Assembly (NCBI GenBank): GCA_017615135.1
Contig: JAGAAU010000080.1
Location: 1 to 8,399, forward strand
Reading direction: 5' to 3'
DNA: 8,399 nucleotides
From: Bacteroidales bacterium
GTDB taxonomy: Bacteria; Bacteroidota; Bacteroidia; Bacteroidales; UBA932
Position 1 is the first letter of the stretch, and each line of letters opens with the position of its first letter. A program made the position numbers and the translations under genes. The notes under the pieces are model-generated. The model saw nothing but the letters and a program-made list of their open reading frames with translations, did no database searches and was not told where the DNA came from. This document shows, in pieces, positions 1 through 6,601 of the stretch.

Positions 1-491
1 ATGGGATAGCGGCCGGGGTGACCCACATCACCCATTACCGACACTCCAAGATTCATGTACTTTACGGTAACTACGGGATCCTTCACAAGGTTCCGGCTTA
101 CAAGTTCGTCTTTGATGAGATCTTCAACCTCTTCACGCGAGCGTCCCAGGAGATTGAGCTTGCCAATCACCGGGAAATCGACGTTGCCGTCGACATCAAG
201 AACATATCCGCTGATACCCTGAGGCATGTTAGAAGTATTACCTGTCATGTCTCCAAGCCTCTGAGAGGTGTAAGGGAGATTGAAAAGATTGGTCAATGCA
301 GGTTCTTTACAGTTTACTATGATAGAAACCTCATCGCCAGGGCGAAATCTAATGGCAAGATCCGTGACCTTGACAGGAGTGTATCCCTCCTCCTTAGTGT
401 CCTGGAAATATGCGACCTTCTTGGGAGCCGCACAAGAAAAGACAGTCAGCAGCACAAATGCTGAAACAAACAACTTAATCAGATTTTTCAT
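1..491 (-). CDS. Wza-type polysaccharide export lipoprotein, N-terminal part (runs off left edge)
   Basis: Outer-membrane auxiliary lipoprotein of the Wza/BexD type, which forms the channel that lets capsule or exopolysaccharide leave the cell. The visible 163 codons start with a lipoprotein signal peptide: K-rich N-terminus, hydrophobic core, then a lipobox ending at Cys20 (VFSC). AAPKKVAYFQD follows, a pattern common in Bacteroidetes members. Residues about 45-145 fit the polysaccharide export domain (RPGDEV, GYVLDVDGNVDFPVIGKL, then DPVVTV). The next residues (VSVMGDVGHPGRYP) look like the first strand of an SLBB domain. The reading frame is open to base 1, so about 100 or more residues are missing. 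The ATG at 489-491 is preceded by an A-rich stretch and no Shine-Dalgarno site. It is last in the visible operon, 56 bp after the nucleotidyltransferase-family gene; that gap is AT-rich, with no clear promoter or terminator. G+C is lower (about 44%) than in its neighbours. Family assignment is firm; the exported polymer is unknown. Confidence 0.9.
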   Translation of the reverse strand, partial: MKNLIKLFVSAFVLLTVFSCAAPKKVAYFQDTKEEGYTPVKVTDLAIRFRPGDEVSIIVNCKEPALTNLFNLPYTSQRLGDMTGNTSNMPQGISGYVLDVDGNVDFPVIGKLNLLGRSREEVEDLIKDELVSRNLVKDPVVTVKYMNLGVSVMGDVGHPGRYP

Positions 492-547
492 ATTTTTTTA
501 TTGTTTAATATCCTGTAAATAAAGTGCCAGACCTTAAAGAAAGGCAG

Positions 548-1585
548 TCAGAGGGCTTCCGATGGGTACTGTGGAAGGAACCGCAGACTCCTGATGATTC
601 TGGTAAAGAAATTATATGCAGAAGATGCGTTGGCATCCCCTTTTATACGCGAATCCGAATTGCCGAAGTTTCCGGACCTCATAACCTCTGATAAGAGGAA
701 CCGTCCCCTCTTCCCGTCCGGAGCACACAACATCTTTTCCTCCGGCAGATGGAAACATTCGCCAAGCAGATACATAACCGCAGCCGCAAACTTATCGAGC
801 CGGAAGCTACGGAGCATTACCATGGTCTCCTCCCGCTCTTCCGGAGTTAATCCCTTGCGCAGCAGGCAGTAATAATCCATTATCTGCCTCATTCCAACGC
901 CGTCCATAAAGAGATGACGGAAAATATGAATCAGGAGGAATACCCTGTTGTATCTGTCACTTAGGCCAGGAACGCTTCCGCCACTGACCTTTACTTCCTG
1001 AATGTTCGTTTCGTCCTGCCAGAATCCTGCGAACCAGCGCTGAAGGCGGGCATTCACGAAGGGATTGTTCATCCAGGTCGGCATAAAATGGGCTTCCAGT
1101 TCCACCCCGCGAATCTTAATGAGAGTTATATGATGATAGTACACTCCCGCATTAGGATTGATGCTGCGGACAAAATCTTTAAGCCATTTACGGTCAGACT
1201 CCACCCATATGTCCACGTCGCCTGAGGAACGGAGAGACGGGTCGTCGTAAAGGGCGCCGGACGTAACGCCTTTAAGGATTACGCTGCGACGGCCCTGCCT
1301 GGCAAAACGGTCAACGACTTCAATGGATGTTTCAGTTGCACGCTGTGTAAAGGAACGGATGTATTTTACCTGGGCATAGAACTTCATCGAGATGAGTTTC
1401 TCCGGCCACTTTTCATTCGGAAGATGTTCGATTCCGCTGAAGGCTATACCAAGGAGCGACTGGTGAAGCGCAAGGTCGTAAACCGCCCTCCACTCCTCGC
1501 TGCTGAGCATGGGGAAATCCTCATCCTTCTGGCCCGTAGAGAGCCTTAACAGCCTGAACAGTATTTCCGGAATACTCCTTTCCAT
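548..1585 (-). CDS. Nucleotidyltransferase-family protein of unknown substrate (NTP_transf_5 type)
   Basis: A 345-residue protein resembling the uncharacterised nucleotidyltransferase family PF14907, often found in polysaccharide and natural-product clusters. Seen directly: an LKG motif with Lys105, then Arg119 and the GDVD sequence (Asp123 and Asp125), the expected nucleotidyltransferase-fold metal-binding pair. Further on comes HIFRHLFMDGVGMRQIMDYY (about 220-239), matching the family's conserved helical HxxxH...GxGxRQxxD region. There is no signal peptide or obvious membrane segment, so it is probably cytoplasmic. I chose the ATG at 1583-1585, 8 nt after the rfbB stop, because an earlier in-frame codon at 1660 would overlap rfbB by 67 nt and add only a basic, unconserved tail. 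It lies between dTDP-rhamnose synthesis and export, so a role in making or modifying the polysaccharide is a reasonable inference, but the reaction is not known. Confidence 0.75.
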   Translation of the reverse strand: MERSIPEILFRLLRLSTGQKDEDFPMLSSEEWRAVYDLALHQSLLGIAFSGIEHLPNEKWPEKLISMKFYAQVKYIRSFTQRATETSIEVVDRFARQGRRSVILKGVTSGALYDDPSLRSSGDVDIWVESDRKWLKDFVRSINPNAGVYYHHITLIKIRGVELEAHFMPTWMNNPFVNARLQRWFAGFWQDETNIQEVKVSGGSVPGLSDRYNRVFLLIHIFRHLFMDGVGMRQIMDYYCLLRKGLTPEEREETMVMLRSFRLDKFAAAVMYLLGECFHLPEEKMLCAPDGKRGRFLLSEVMRSGNFGNSDSRIKGDANASSAYNFFTRIIRSLRFLPQYPSEAL

Positions 1586-1593
1586 TCTTTCAA

Positions 1594-2700
1594 CTATTTT
1601 GCCCCGTACATTTGCTCGTAATAACGAAGATAGTCGCCGGAAGTCACCCTTTCCAGCCACTTCTCATTCTCAAGATACCAGCGAACGGTCTTTTCCATTC
1701 CTTCCTCGAACTGCAGGGAAGGTTCCCAACCCAGTTCGGTCTTCAGCTTGGAAGAATCTATCGCATAACGCAAATCGTGCCCCGCACGGTCGGTCACGTA
1801 GGTAATAAGGTCGTCATCGGCTCCTTCAGGGCGTCCGAGCACTCGGTCGGTAGTTTTGATGAGGAGCTTAACCACATCTATATTCTTCCACTCGTTGAAC
1901 CCGCCGATATTATAACTGTCTCCCGGAGTTCCCCGATGGAAAATCAGGTCTATGGCACGCGCATGGTCCTCGACATAGAGCCAGTCCCTCACATTCTCCC
2001 CCTTGCCGTAAACCGGAAGGTTCTTTCGTGTGCGTATGTTGTTAATGAACAGGGGCACCAGCTTTTCAGGGAACTGATAGGGACCGTAATTGTTCGAGCA
2101 GTTGGTAATTACCGCCGGAAGGCCGTAGGTATCGTGGAAGGCGCGGACGAAATGGTCCGACGACGCCTTGGATGCACTGTATGGGCTGTGCGGATTATAT
2201 GGAGTATCCTCCTTGAACAGTTTGCTGCCATAAGGTCCCCTGCCGTCTTTTCCACCTTCTGGGCGGGTCATTTCAAGGGCGCCGAAAACCTCATCTGTGG
2301 AGATATGGTAAAAACGGCAGCCTTCGTATGCCTTCGGTTCCCAGCAGAGCCGGGCCGCCTGCAGCATCGAGAGAGTGCCGAGCACATTGGTGCGGGCAAA
2401 GATGAAAGGATCCCTGATTGAACGGTCTACATGGCTTTCCGCCGCGAGATGGATTATACCGTCTACGTTCTCTTCCTTCATCAGGGCAGTCACCGCTTCC
2501 AGGTCGCATACGTCGAGCCGGCAGAAACGGTAATTGGGTTCATTCTCTATGTCCCTGAGGTTCTCAAGGTTACCGGCATAAGTAAGTTTGTCCAGGTTGA
2601 TTATCCTGTAGTCTGGATACTTACGCACGAACAGGCGCACTACATGCGAGCCTATGAATCCGGCGCCTCCGGTAATTATTATTGACCTCTCGTATTTCAT
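1594..2700 (-). CDS. rfbB: dTDP-glucose 4,6-dehydratase
   Basis: Second step of dTDP-L-rhamnose synthesis: converts dTDP-glucose to dTDP-4-keto-6-deoxyglucose using tightly bound NAD, in the cytoplasm. Extended short-chain dehydrogenase features are all present in the 368-residue product: the nucleotide-binding TGGAGFIGS near residues 10-18, NLDKLTYAGNL typical of RmlB, HLAAESHVDRS, the catalytic triplet Thr135-Asp136-Glu137 in STDEVFG, and Tyr174/Lys178 in YSASK. The C-terminal part carries NNYGPYQFPEKLVP and VRDWLYVEDH, which shape the dTDP-sugar site. The start is the ATG at 2698-2700, 1 nt after the rfbC stop; a codon further upstream (2754) would overlap rfbC and add 18 residues before the Rossmann strand. 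It is the fourth gene of the rfbD-A-C-B run, and the nucleotidyltransferase-family gene follows after 8 nt. The assignment is secure. Confidence 0.97.
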   Translation of the reverse strand: MKYERSIIITGGAGFIGSHVVRLFVRKYPDYRIINLDKLTYAGNLENLRDIENEPNYRFCRLDVCDLEAVTALMKEENVDGIIHLAAESHVDRSIRDPFIFARTNVLGTLSMLQAARLCWEPKAYEGCRFYHISTDEVFGALEMTRPEGGKDGRGPYGSKLFKEDTPYNPHSPYSASKASSDHFVRAFHDTYGLPAVITNCSNNYGPYQFPEKLVPLFINNIRTRKNLPVYGKGENVRDWLYVEDHARAIDLIFHRGTPGDSYNIGGFNEWKNIDVVKLLIKTTDRVLGRPEGADDDLITYVTDRAGHDLRYAIDSSKLKTELGWEPSLQFEEGMEKTVRWYLENEKWLERVTSGDYLRYYEQMYGAK

Positions 2701-2701
2701 T

Positions 2702-3280
2702 TTATGCGTATAAATCCTGATTATAGTTGAACAGCTCTCCTGGCTCACATTCACTCAGCCTCCTGTGGCACTGGTCTTTCTGCGAAAGCACGGCCTTTTC
2801 TGCCGGGACCTTCCAGTCTATCCCGAGTGCCGGATCGTCCCATGCGATGGCTCCCTCCGAAGAAGGATCGTAAAAAGCGTCGCACTTGTACAGGAAAACC
2901 GCCTTCTCGGAAAGAACGCTGAACCCATGCGCAAAGCCTCTGGGGATAAACAGCTGCCGATGGCTGTCTGCACTGAGCTCCACCGACACGTGCCTGCCGA
3001 ACCATGGACTGCCGACGCGGATGTCTACCGCAATGTCCAGCACCCTGCCTTCAAGTACCTGAACCAACTTGGACTGGGCAGAACGGCCCTTCTGATAATG
3101 CAGGCCGCGTATTACCCCGTAACTGGAACAACTCTGATTGTCCTGCACGAAGTTCACGCCCTGCACGGCAGCACTGAAATCCCGCAGGTTGAAGAATTCC
3201 ATGAACCAACCGCGCTCATCCCTGAACACTCTTGGCTCCAGAATCACAACTCCGGGAATTTCTGTGTTTATCACGTTCAT
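2702..3280 (-). CDS. rfbC: dTDP-4-dehydrorhamnose 3,5-epimerase
   Basis: Third step of the dTDP-L-rhamnose pathway: double epimerisation at C3 and C5 of dTDP-4-keto-6-deoxyglucose. The 192-residue cupin-fold product has the family's usual length. Diagnostic segments are VFRDERGWFMEFF, VQDNQSCSSYGVIRGLHYQ with catalytic His61, the LFIPRGFAHGF segment with His118, Tyr131 in FLYKCD, and Asp169 in SQKD, which pairs with the catalytic His in characterised relatives. I place the start at the ATG 3278-3280, 5 nt after the rfbA stop, since MNVINTEIPGVVILEP is the family's normal N-terminus. A GTG three codons earlier (3287-3289) overlaps the rfbA TGA as GTGA and could also be used; it would add only Met-Lys-Gly. 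Coupled translation with rfbA is likely. The assignment is secure. Confidence 0.96.
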   Translation of the reverse strand: MNVINTEIPGVVILEPRVFRDERGWFMEFFNLRDFSAAVQGVNFVQDNQSCSSYGVIRGLHYQKGRSAQSKLVQVLEGRVLDIAVDIRVGSPWFGRHVSVELSADSHRQLFIPRGFAHGFSVLSEKAVFLYKCDAFYDPSSEGAIAWDDPALGIDWKVPAEKAVLSQKDQCHRRLSECEPGELFNYNQDLYA

Positions 3281-3285
3281 GCCTT

Positions 3286-4164
3286 TCACTTGTTTCCTGC
3301 AGTTTTCAAAAGGTACTGTCCATAAAGGTTTTTAACCATAGGCGCAGCCAGGCTGCGGAGCTTTTCAGCATCTATCCATCCCTGCTCGAAGGCTATGGCT
3401 TCCAGACAGGCAATCTTGAGGCCCTGGCGCTTCTCTATGACTTCCACAAAAATCGAAGCTTCTGCCAGGGAATCGTGGGTACCGGTATCCAGCCAGGCAA
3501 ATCCGCGACCGAAAGTTTTAACCTTCAGGGATTTTTCGGCCAGGAACCACTGGTTCACAGTTGTTATTTCAAGTTCTCCACGGGCGGAGGGCTTGATATT
3601 CTTCGCTACTTCAACAACCTTATTGGGGTAGAAGTACAGCCCGGTTACCGCATAGTTGGATTTTGGGACTGCCGGCTTTTCCTCGATGGAAAGGCAGTTA
3701 CCCTCGGAGTCGAACTCCGCTACTCCATAACGCTCGGGATCGTTCACCCAGTAACCGAAGACCGTGGCCTTTCCGGAGCCTTCCGCATCCTTCACCGCTT
3801 CACGCAGCATGCTCACCAATCCCTGACCATGGAAAATATTGTCTCCCAGCACGAGGCAGGCCGCATCCTTACCGATGAAATCCTCCGCGATAATGAAAGC
3901 CTGTGCAAGCCCGTCCGGAGAAGGCTGCTCCGCATATTCGAAACGCACGCCGAAATCGGAGCCGTCTCCAAGCAGCCGCTTGAAGGAAGGAAGGTCCTGG
4001 GGAGTGGAAATTATCATAATATCCCTGATCCCCGCAAGCATAAGCACGGAAATGGGATAGTACACCATCGGCTTGTCGTATATGGGCAGCAATTGCTTGC
4101 TTACTCCCTTTGTAATGGGATAGAGCCTTGTGCCGCTCCCTCCGGCCAGTACGATTCCTTTCAT
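3286..4164 (-). CDS. rfbA: Glucose-1-phosphate thymidylyltransferase
   Basis: First step of the pathway: joins dTTP and glucose-1-phosphate to give dTDP-glucose and pyrophosphate. In characterised family members it is the control point, inhibited by dTDP-rhamnose. The 292-residue product matches the family's length. Visible motifs: the nucleotide-binding [13 protein letters not shown] (6-18), [16 protein letters not shown] (22-37), [12 protein letters not shown] (79-90), the metal-site Asp108 in [12 protein letters not shown] (161-164), ELEITTVN (197-204) and WLDTGT (224-229). The start is the ATG 4162-4164, whose ATGA overlaps the rfbD stop by 4 nt, a sign of translational coupling. An upstream in-frame codon at 4200 is less likely because it would push an unconserved 12-residue tail in front of the first Rossmann strand and deeper into rfbD. 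The assignment is secure. Confidence 0.97.
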   Translation of the reverse strand: MKGIVLAGGSGTRLYPITKGVSKQLLPIYDKPMVYYPISVLMLAGIRDIMIISTPQDLPSFKRLLGDGSDFGVRFEYAEQPSPDGLAQAFIIAEDFIGKDAACLVLGDNIFHGQGLVSMLREAVKDAEGSGKATVFGYWVNDPERYGVAEFDSEGNCLSIEEKPAVPKSNYAVTGLYFYPNKVVEVAKNIKPSARGELEITTVNQWFLAEKSLKVKTFGRGFAWLDTGTHDSLAEASIFVEVIEKRQGLKIACLEAIAFEQGWIDAEKLRSLAAPMVKNLYGQYLLKTAGNK

Positions 4165-5030
4165 AATCTGACTATGCATTTTTCGAGGGAGGTGCGCCAC
4201 CAGGGCACTTCCAGCCCGAAAGTTTGTTTAATAAGACTCTTGTCCAGCACGGAGTAGGCCGGCCGCTGCGCCTTAGCGGGGAATTCCGAACTGAGGCAGG
4301 CATTCACCCTGCAATCCAGACCGGATAGTTCCACTATGGCCGAGGCGAAATCGAACCAGCTCACGGCACCCTCGCCGGAGTAATGGTAAGTTGCGTTCCA
4401 GCCGTTTTTGCTCTTTGCCACCGCCTGGATGGCCCGGGCAAGGTCGTATGCACTGGTAGGGCTTCCCACCTGGTCGAATACTACATTCAGAGAACTGCGG
4501 GTTGCAGCCAGCGAGCGTATGGTTTTCACGAAATTCTTCCCGAAGGGAGAATAGAGCCAGGCCGTGCGAAGAATCACGTAGCGGCAGCCGGATGAGCGCA
4601 CCGCATCTTCTCCCGCCAGCTTCGAACGCCCGTAAACCGATACTGGAGCCGGCTCGGCGCTTTCGTCTATGGGGCGGTTCGCCGTTCCGGGGAAAACATA
4701 ATCCGTGGAAACGTGAATCAGCGACGCTCCGGCCCTGGCGGCTTCGCGTGCAAGGATACCGGGAGCCTGGGCATTCAGCAACATGGCCGCCTGCTCATCT
4801 TCCTCCGCCTTGTCTACGTTGTTGTATGCCGCGCAGTTGATTATCAAATCGGTCTTGTGTTTTTCTACCGTGCGACGTACGGCTTCGGCATCGGCAATAT
4901 CCAGAATCTCCGTCTGCACCCCCTCCTGCGCGGATATGTCCGTGAACAGACAATTGTCCGCACCATTGGAAAAGAGCAGCCTGAGTTCATTGCCCAGCTG
5001 ACCGTTCGCTCCGGTAAAAAGTACGTTCAT
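4161..5030 (-). CDS. rfbD: dTDP-4-dehydrorhamnose reductase
   Basis: Last step of the pathway: NAD(P)H-dependent reduction of dTDP-4-keto-L-rhamnose to dTDP-L-rhamnose. The 289-residue short-chain dehydrogenase/reductase begins [16 protein letters not shown], with the cofactor loop at 7-13. It also has [13 protein letters not shown] (about 64-76), STDYVFPG (about 108-115) and the catalytic Tyr133/Lys137 in YGRSK. All expected residues are present. The start is the ATG 5028-5030; the frame stays open upstream to 5219, but that stretch has no conserved protein sequence and would run antisense through the start of rnhA. It is the first gene of the leftward rfbD-A-C-B operon. A good promoter match lies at 5057-5087, giving a leader of roughly 20 nt. 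In many bacteria rfbB or rfbA leads the operon, so D-first order is a mild local peculiarity. Confidence 0.96.
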   Translation of the reverse strand: MNVLFTGANGQLGNELRLLFSNGADNCLFTDISAQEGVQTEILDIADAEAVRRTVEKHKTDLIINCAAYNNVDKAEEDEQAAMLLNAQAPGILAREAARAGASLIHVSTDYVFPGTANRPIDESAEPAPVSVYGRSKLAGEDAVRSSGCRYVILRTAWLYSPFGKNFVKTIRSLAATRSSLNVVFDQVGSPTSAYDLARAIQAVAKSKNGWNATYHYSGEGAVSWFDFASAIVELSGLDCRVNACLSSEFPAKAQRPAYSVLDKSLIKQTFGLEVPWWRTSLEKCIVRL

Positions 5031-5056
5031 TTTTCTACGGATTATAAATAATCCCA

Positions 5057-5087
5057 CAAATTTAGTTAATTTTGCGCAAATGCCAAA
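5057..5087 (-). promoter_or_regulatory. Predicted Bacteroidetes-type promoter of the rfbDACB operon
   Basis: Read leftward, a TTTG -33 box (complement of 5084-5087) is followed by a 19-bp spacer and a perfect TAAATTTG -7 box (complement of 5057-5064). This fits the Bacteroidetes primary sigma-factor consensus TTTG/N17-23/TAnnTTTG. The start of transcription would fall near 5050, about 20 nt before the rfbD ATG. The -33 box lies just inside the rnhA coding start, so this promoter and the one for rnhA occupy the same DNA. Confidence 0.75.
5067..5074 (+). promoter_or_regulatory. Predicted -7 box for rnhA-pdxA
   Basis: TAATTTTG is an exact match to TAnnTTTG and lies only 5 nt before the rnhA ATG. 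No TTTG is seen at the -33 distance, so the match is half a promoter. If used, transcription would begin at or within a few bases of the start codon, giving a leaderless or nearly leaderless mRNA. The box is back to back, 2 bp apart, with the rfbD -7 box at 5057-5064. Confidence 0.5.
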
Positions 5088-5559
5088 CAGACCTGAAATA
5101 GTATTGTACACAGACGGTGCGGCCAGCGGCAATCCGGGACCCGGAGGATGGGCGGCCGTACTCATCTGCGGAAACCTGCGCAAGGAGCTTTCCGGCGGAT
5201 TTGCGGTCACCACCAACAACCGGATGGAACTTCTGGCGGTAATTCAGGGGCTGGAGGCAATTAAATGGCAGAATGCGGAAGTTACCGTTTACAGCGACTC
5301 CCAGTACGTGGTAAAAGCCATTACCGAGGGCTGGCTGGACAATTGGGTTCTTAAAAACTGGAAGAAAGTGAAGAATCCGGATTTATGGCAGCGCTTCCTC
5401 CCCCTCTACAGAAGCCACCGGGTGAATTTCAGATGGGTGAAGGGGCACAACGGACTGCCCGAAAACGAGAGGTGCGACCAGCTTGCCGTGGCAGCCTACC
5501 AGCAGCCGCAACTGCCTGAAGATGAAGGATATATATTAACAAAACAGAATGAGCAATAG
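5080..5559 (+). CDS. rnhA: Ribonuclease HI
   Basis: Cytoplasmic endonuclease that cuts the RNA strand of RNA-DNA hybrids, removing R-loops and replication primers. The 159-residue protein has the whole family signature: YTDGAASGNPGPGGW with catalytic Asp12, NNRMEL with Glu50, YSDSQYV with Asp72, the flexible-loop KGHNG with His123, and ENERCDQLA with Asp133. The four acidic residues match E. coli Asp10, Glu48, Asp70 and Asp134. It also keeps the basic, Trp-rich handle region (GWLDNWVLKNWKKVKNPDLW, about 84-103) used to hold the hybrid. The start is the ATG at 5080-5082, since MPNRPEIVLYTDGA gives the normal short lead into the first strand. The last 11 nt overlap pdxA, so the two are probably one transcript. 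It is divergent from rfbD, with 49 bp between start codons. The assignment is secure. Confidence 0.97.
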   Translation: MPNRPEIVLYTDGAASGNPGPGGWAAVLICGNLRKELSGGFAVTTNNRMELLAVIQGLEAIKWQNAEVTVYSDSQYVVKAITEGWLDNWVLKNWKKVKNPDLWQRFLPLYRSHRVNFRWVKGHNGLPENERCDQLAVAAYQQPQLPEDEGYILTKQNEQ

Positions 5560-6601
5560 AGAAAGACCGATAGTAGGAATCACCCAGGGCGATTCCAACG
5601 GAATTGGATACGAAATAATAATAAAGGCCCTGTCGGACCCGAGGATTTTGGACATGTTCACCCCGGTGGTGTACGGCTCCACAAAACTCTTCGGATTCTA
5701 CAAGAAAACGGTGCCTGAAATAGAGCAGCTCGAGTGCTATGCCATAAACTCGGCCTCGGAGGCAAAACCCCGCCGGATAAACATAGTCAACTGCCTGCCG
5801 GAGAGCATTTTCGCAGAACCCGGAAGGGCATCTGCAGAATCCGCAAAAGCAGCTGTAACCGCCCTGGAATGTGCCGTCCGCGAGATAAAGGAAGGGCTGA
5901 TCGACACCCTGATTACCGCCCCCATAGACAAAAAGGCCATGAGCGGAGAAGGCTTTGGCTTCCCCGGCCACACGGAATACCTCCAGAACGCCTTTGGAGC
6001 CAAAGACACAACCATGCTGATGACAAGCAGCAGGATTAAACTCGGAGTGGTTACAGGGCATATTCCCCTCAAAGACGTTCCATCTGCAATAACAGTAGAA
6101 AAAATCCTCAGCAAACTCAGGATTATCAGGCAGTCCCTGAAAGAAGATTTCGGCGTTGTAGAGCCGCGAATCGCCGTTCTCAGCCTGAACCCGCACAGTG
6201 GCGACGGAGGTCTGCTCGGAACCGAGGAACAGGACATCATTATCCCCGCCATAAGGCAGGCGTCCCAGGAAGGGATACTTGCCTTCGGACCCTTCTCTCC
6301 CGACGGATACTTCGGGCTGTCGCACTATGAAGATTTCGACGCCACCCTTGCGATGTACCACGACCCGGGGCTCGCGCCCTTCAAGACCATAGCTTTCGAC
6401 GACGGAGTGAACTACACTGCCGGTCTGCCAATAGTGCGCACATCTCCGGACCATGGCACCGCCGCCGAACTTGCAGGACGCGGCATGGCAGATTCAAGGT
6501 CCATGAGGGCCGCAATATTTGCCTCTCTGGACATACTGGCCCACCGTCAGGCCTGGAAAGAGCTTCAGGAGAATAAGATAGCCTCTTCTACCTCTTCATA
6601 G
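5549..6601 (+). CDS. pdxA: 4-hydroxythreonine-4-phosphate dehydrogenase
   Basis: Step of the DXP-dependent pyridoxal phosphate pathway: NAD-dependent oxidation and decarboxylation of 4-phosphohydroxy-L-threonine to 3-amino-2-oxopropyl phosphate, which PdxJ then uses. The 350-residue product has GITQGDSNGIGYEI at the N-terminus (most relatives have GDPxGIG) and TAPIDKKAM (about 123-131). The metal-binding histidines are His171 in TGHIPLKDV, His216 in LNPHSGDGG and His271 in YHDPGLAPFK. These are the same spacing as E. coli His166/211/266. NYTAGLPIVRTSPDHGTA (about 288-305) lines the substrate phosphate site. The ATG at 5549-5551 overlaps the end of rnhA by 11 nt. The last 37 nt overlap the 3' end of the convergent rlmN-recX gene, and the C-terminal ASSTSS tail is encoded there. 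A sister family acts on other hydroxyacid phosphates (PdxA2), so PdxA is likely rather than proven. Confidence 0.93.
   Translation: MSNRERPIVGITQGDSNGIGYEIIIKALSDPRILDMFTPVVYGSTKLFGFYKKTVPEIEQLECYAINSASEAKPRRINIVNCLPESIFAEPGRASAESAKAAVTALECAVREIKEGLIDTLITAPIDKKAMSGEGFGFPGHTEYLQNAFGAKDTTMLMTSSRIKLGVVTGHIPLKDVPSAITVEKILSKLRIIRQSLKEDFGVVEPRIAVLSLNPHSGDGGLLGTEEQDIIIPAIRQASQEGILAFGPFSPDGYFGLSHYEDFDATLAMYHDPGLAPFKTIAFDDGVNYTAGLPIVRTSPDHGTAAELAGRGMADSRSMRAAIFASLDILAHRQAWKELQENKIASSTSS

Noticed and set aside
492..547. Terminator or internal promoter before the export lipoprotein gene
   Set aside because: The gap is AT-rich, but I could find no GC-rich hairpin with a T-run and no TAnnTTTG box on the minus strand, so no site is called.
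1586..1660. Possible 25-residue extension of the nucleotidyltransferase-family protein
   Set aside because: It would overlap the end of rfbB by 67 nt, whereas the ATG at 1585 gives an 8-nt gap typical of this operon.
1612..2421. Plus-strand open frame of 269 codons opposite rfbB
   Set aside because: The opposite strand carries every RmlB motif in order, and this frame has no recognisable protein features.
3232..4257. Long plus-strand open frame of 341 codons opposite rfbA
   Set aside because: It lies almost wholly antisense to a secure rfbA, has no recognisable family motif, and open antisense frames are expected in coding DNA of this composition.
5031..5219. Possible 63-residue N-terminal extension of RfbD
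   Set aside because: It would precede the Rossmann cofactor strand, has no conserved sequence, and would run through the rnhA start and the predicted promoter.
5429..6454. Long minus-strand open frame of 341 codons opposite pdxA
   Set aside because: It is antisense to a convincing pdxA, with odd composition (many Gly, Cys, Tyr, His) and no motif; a shadow frame.
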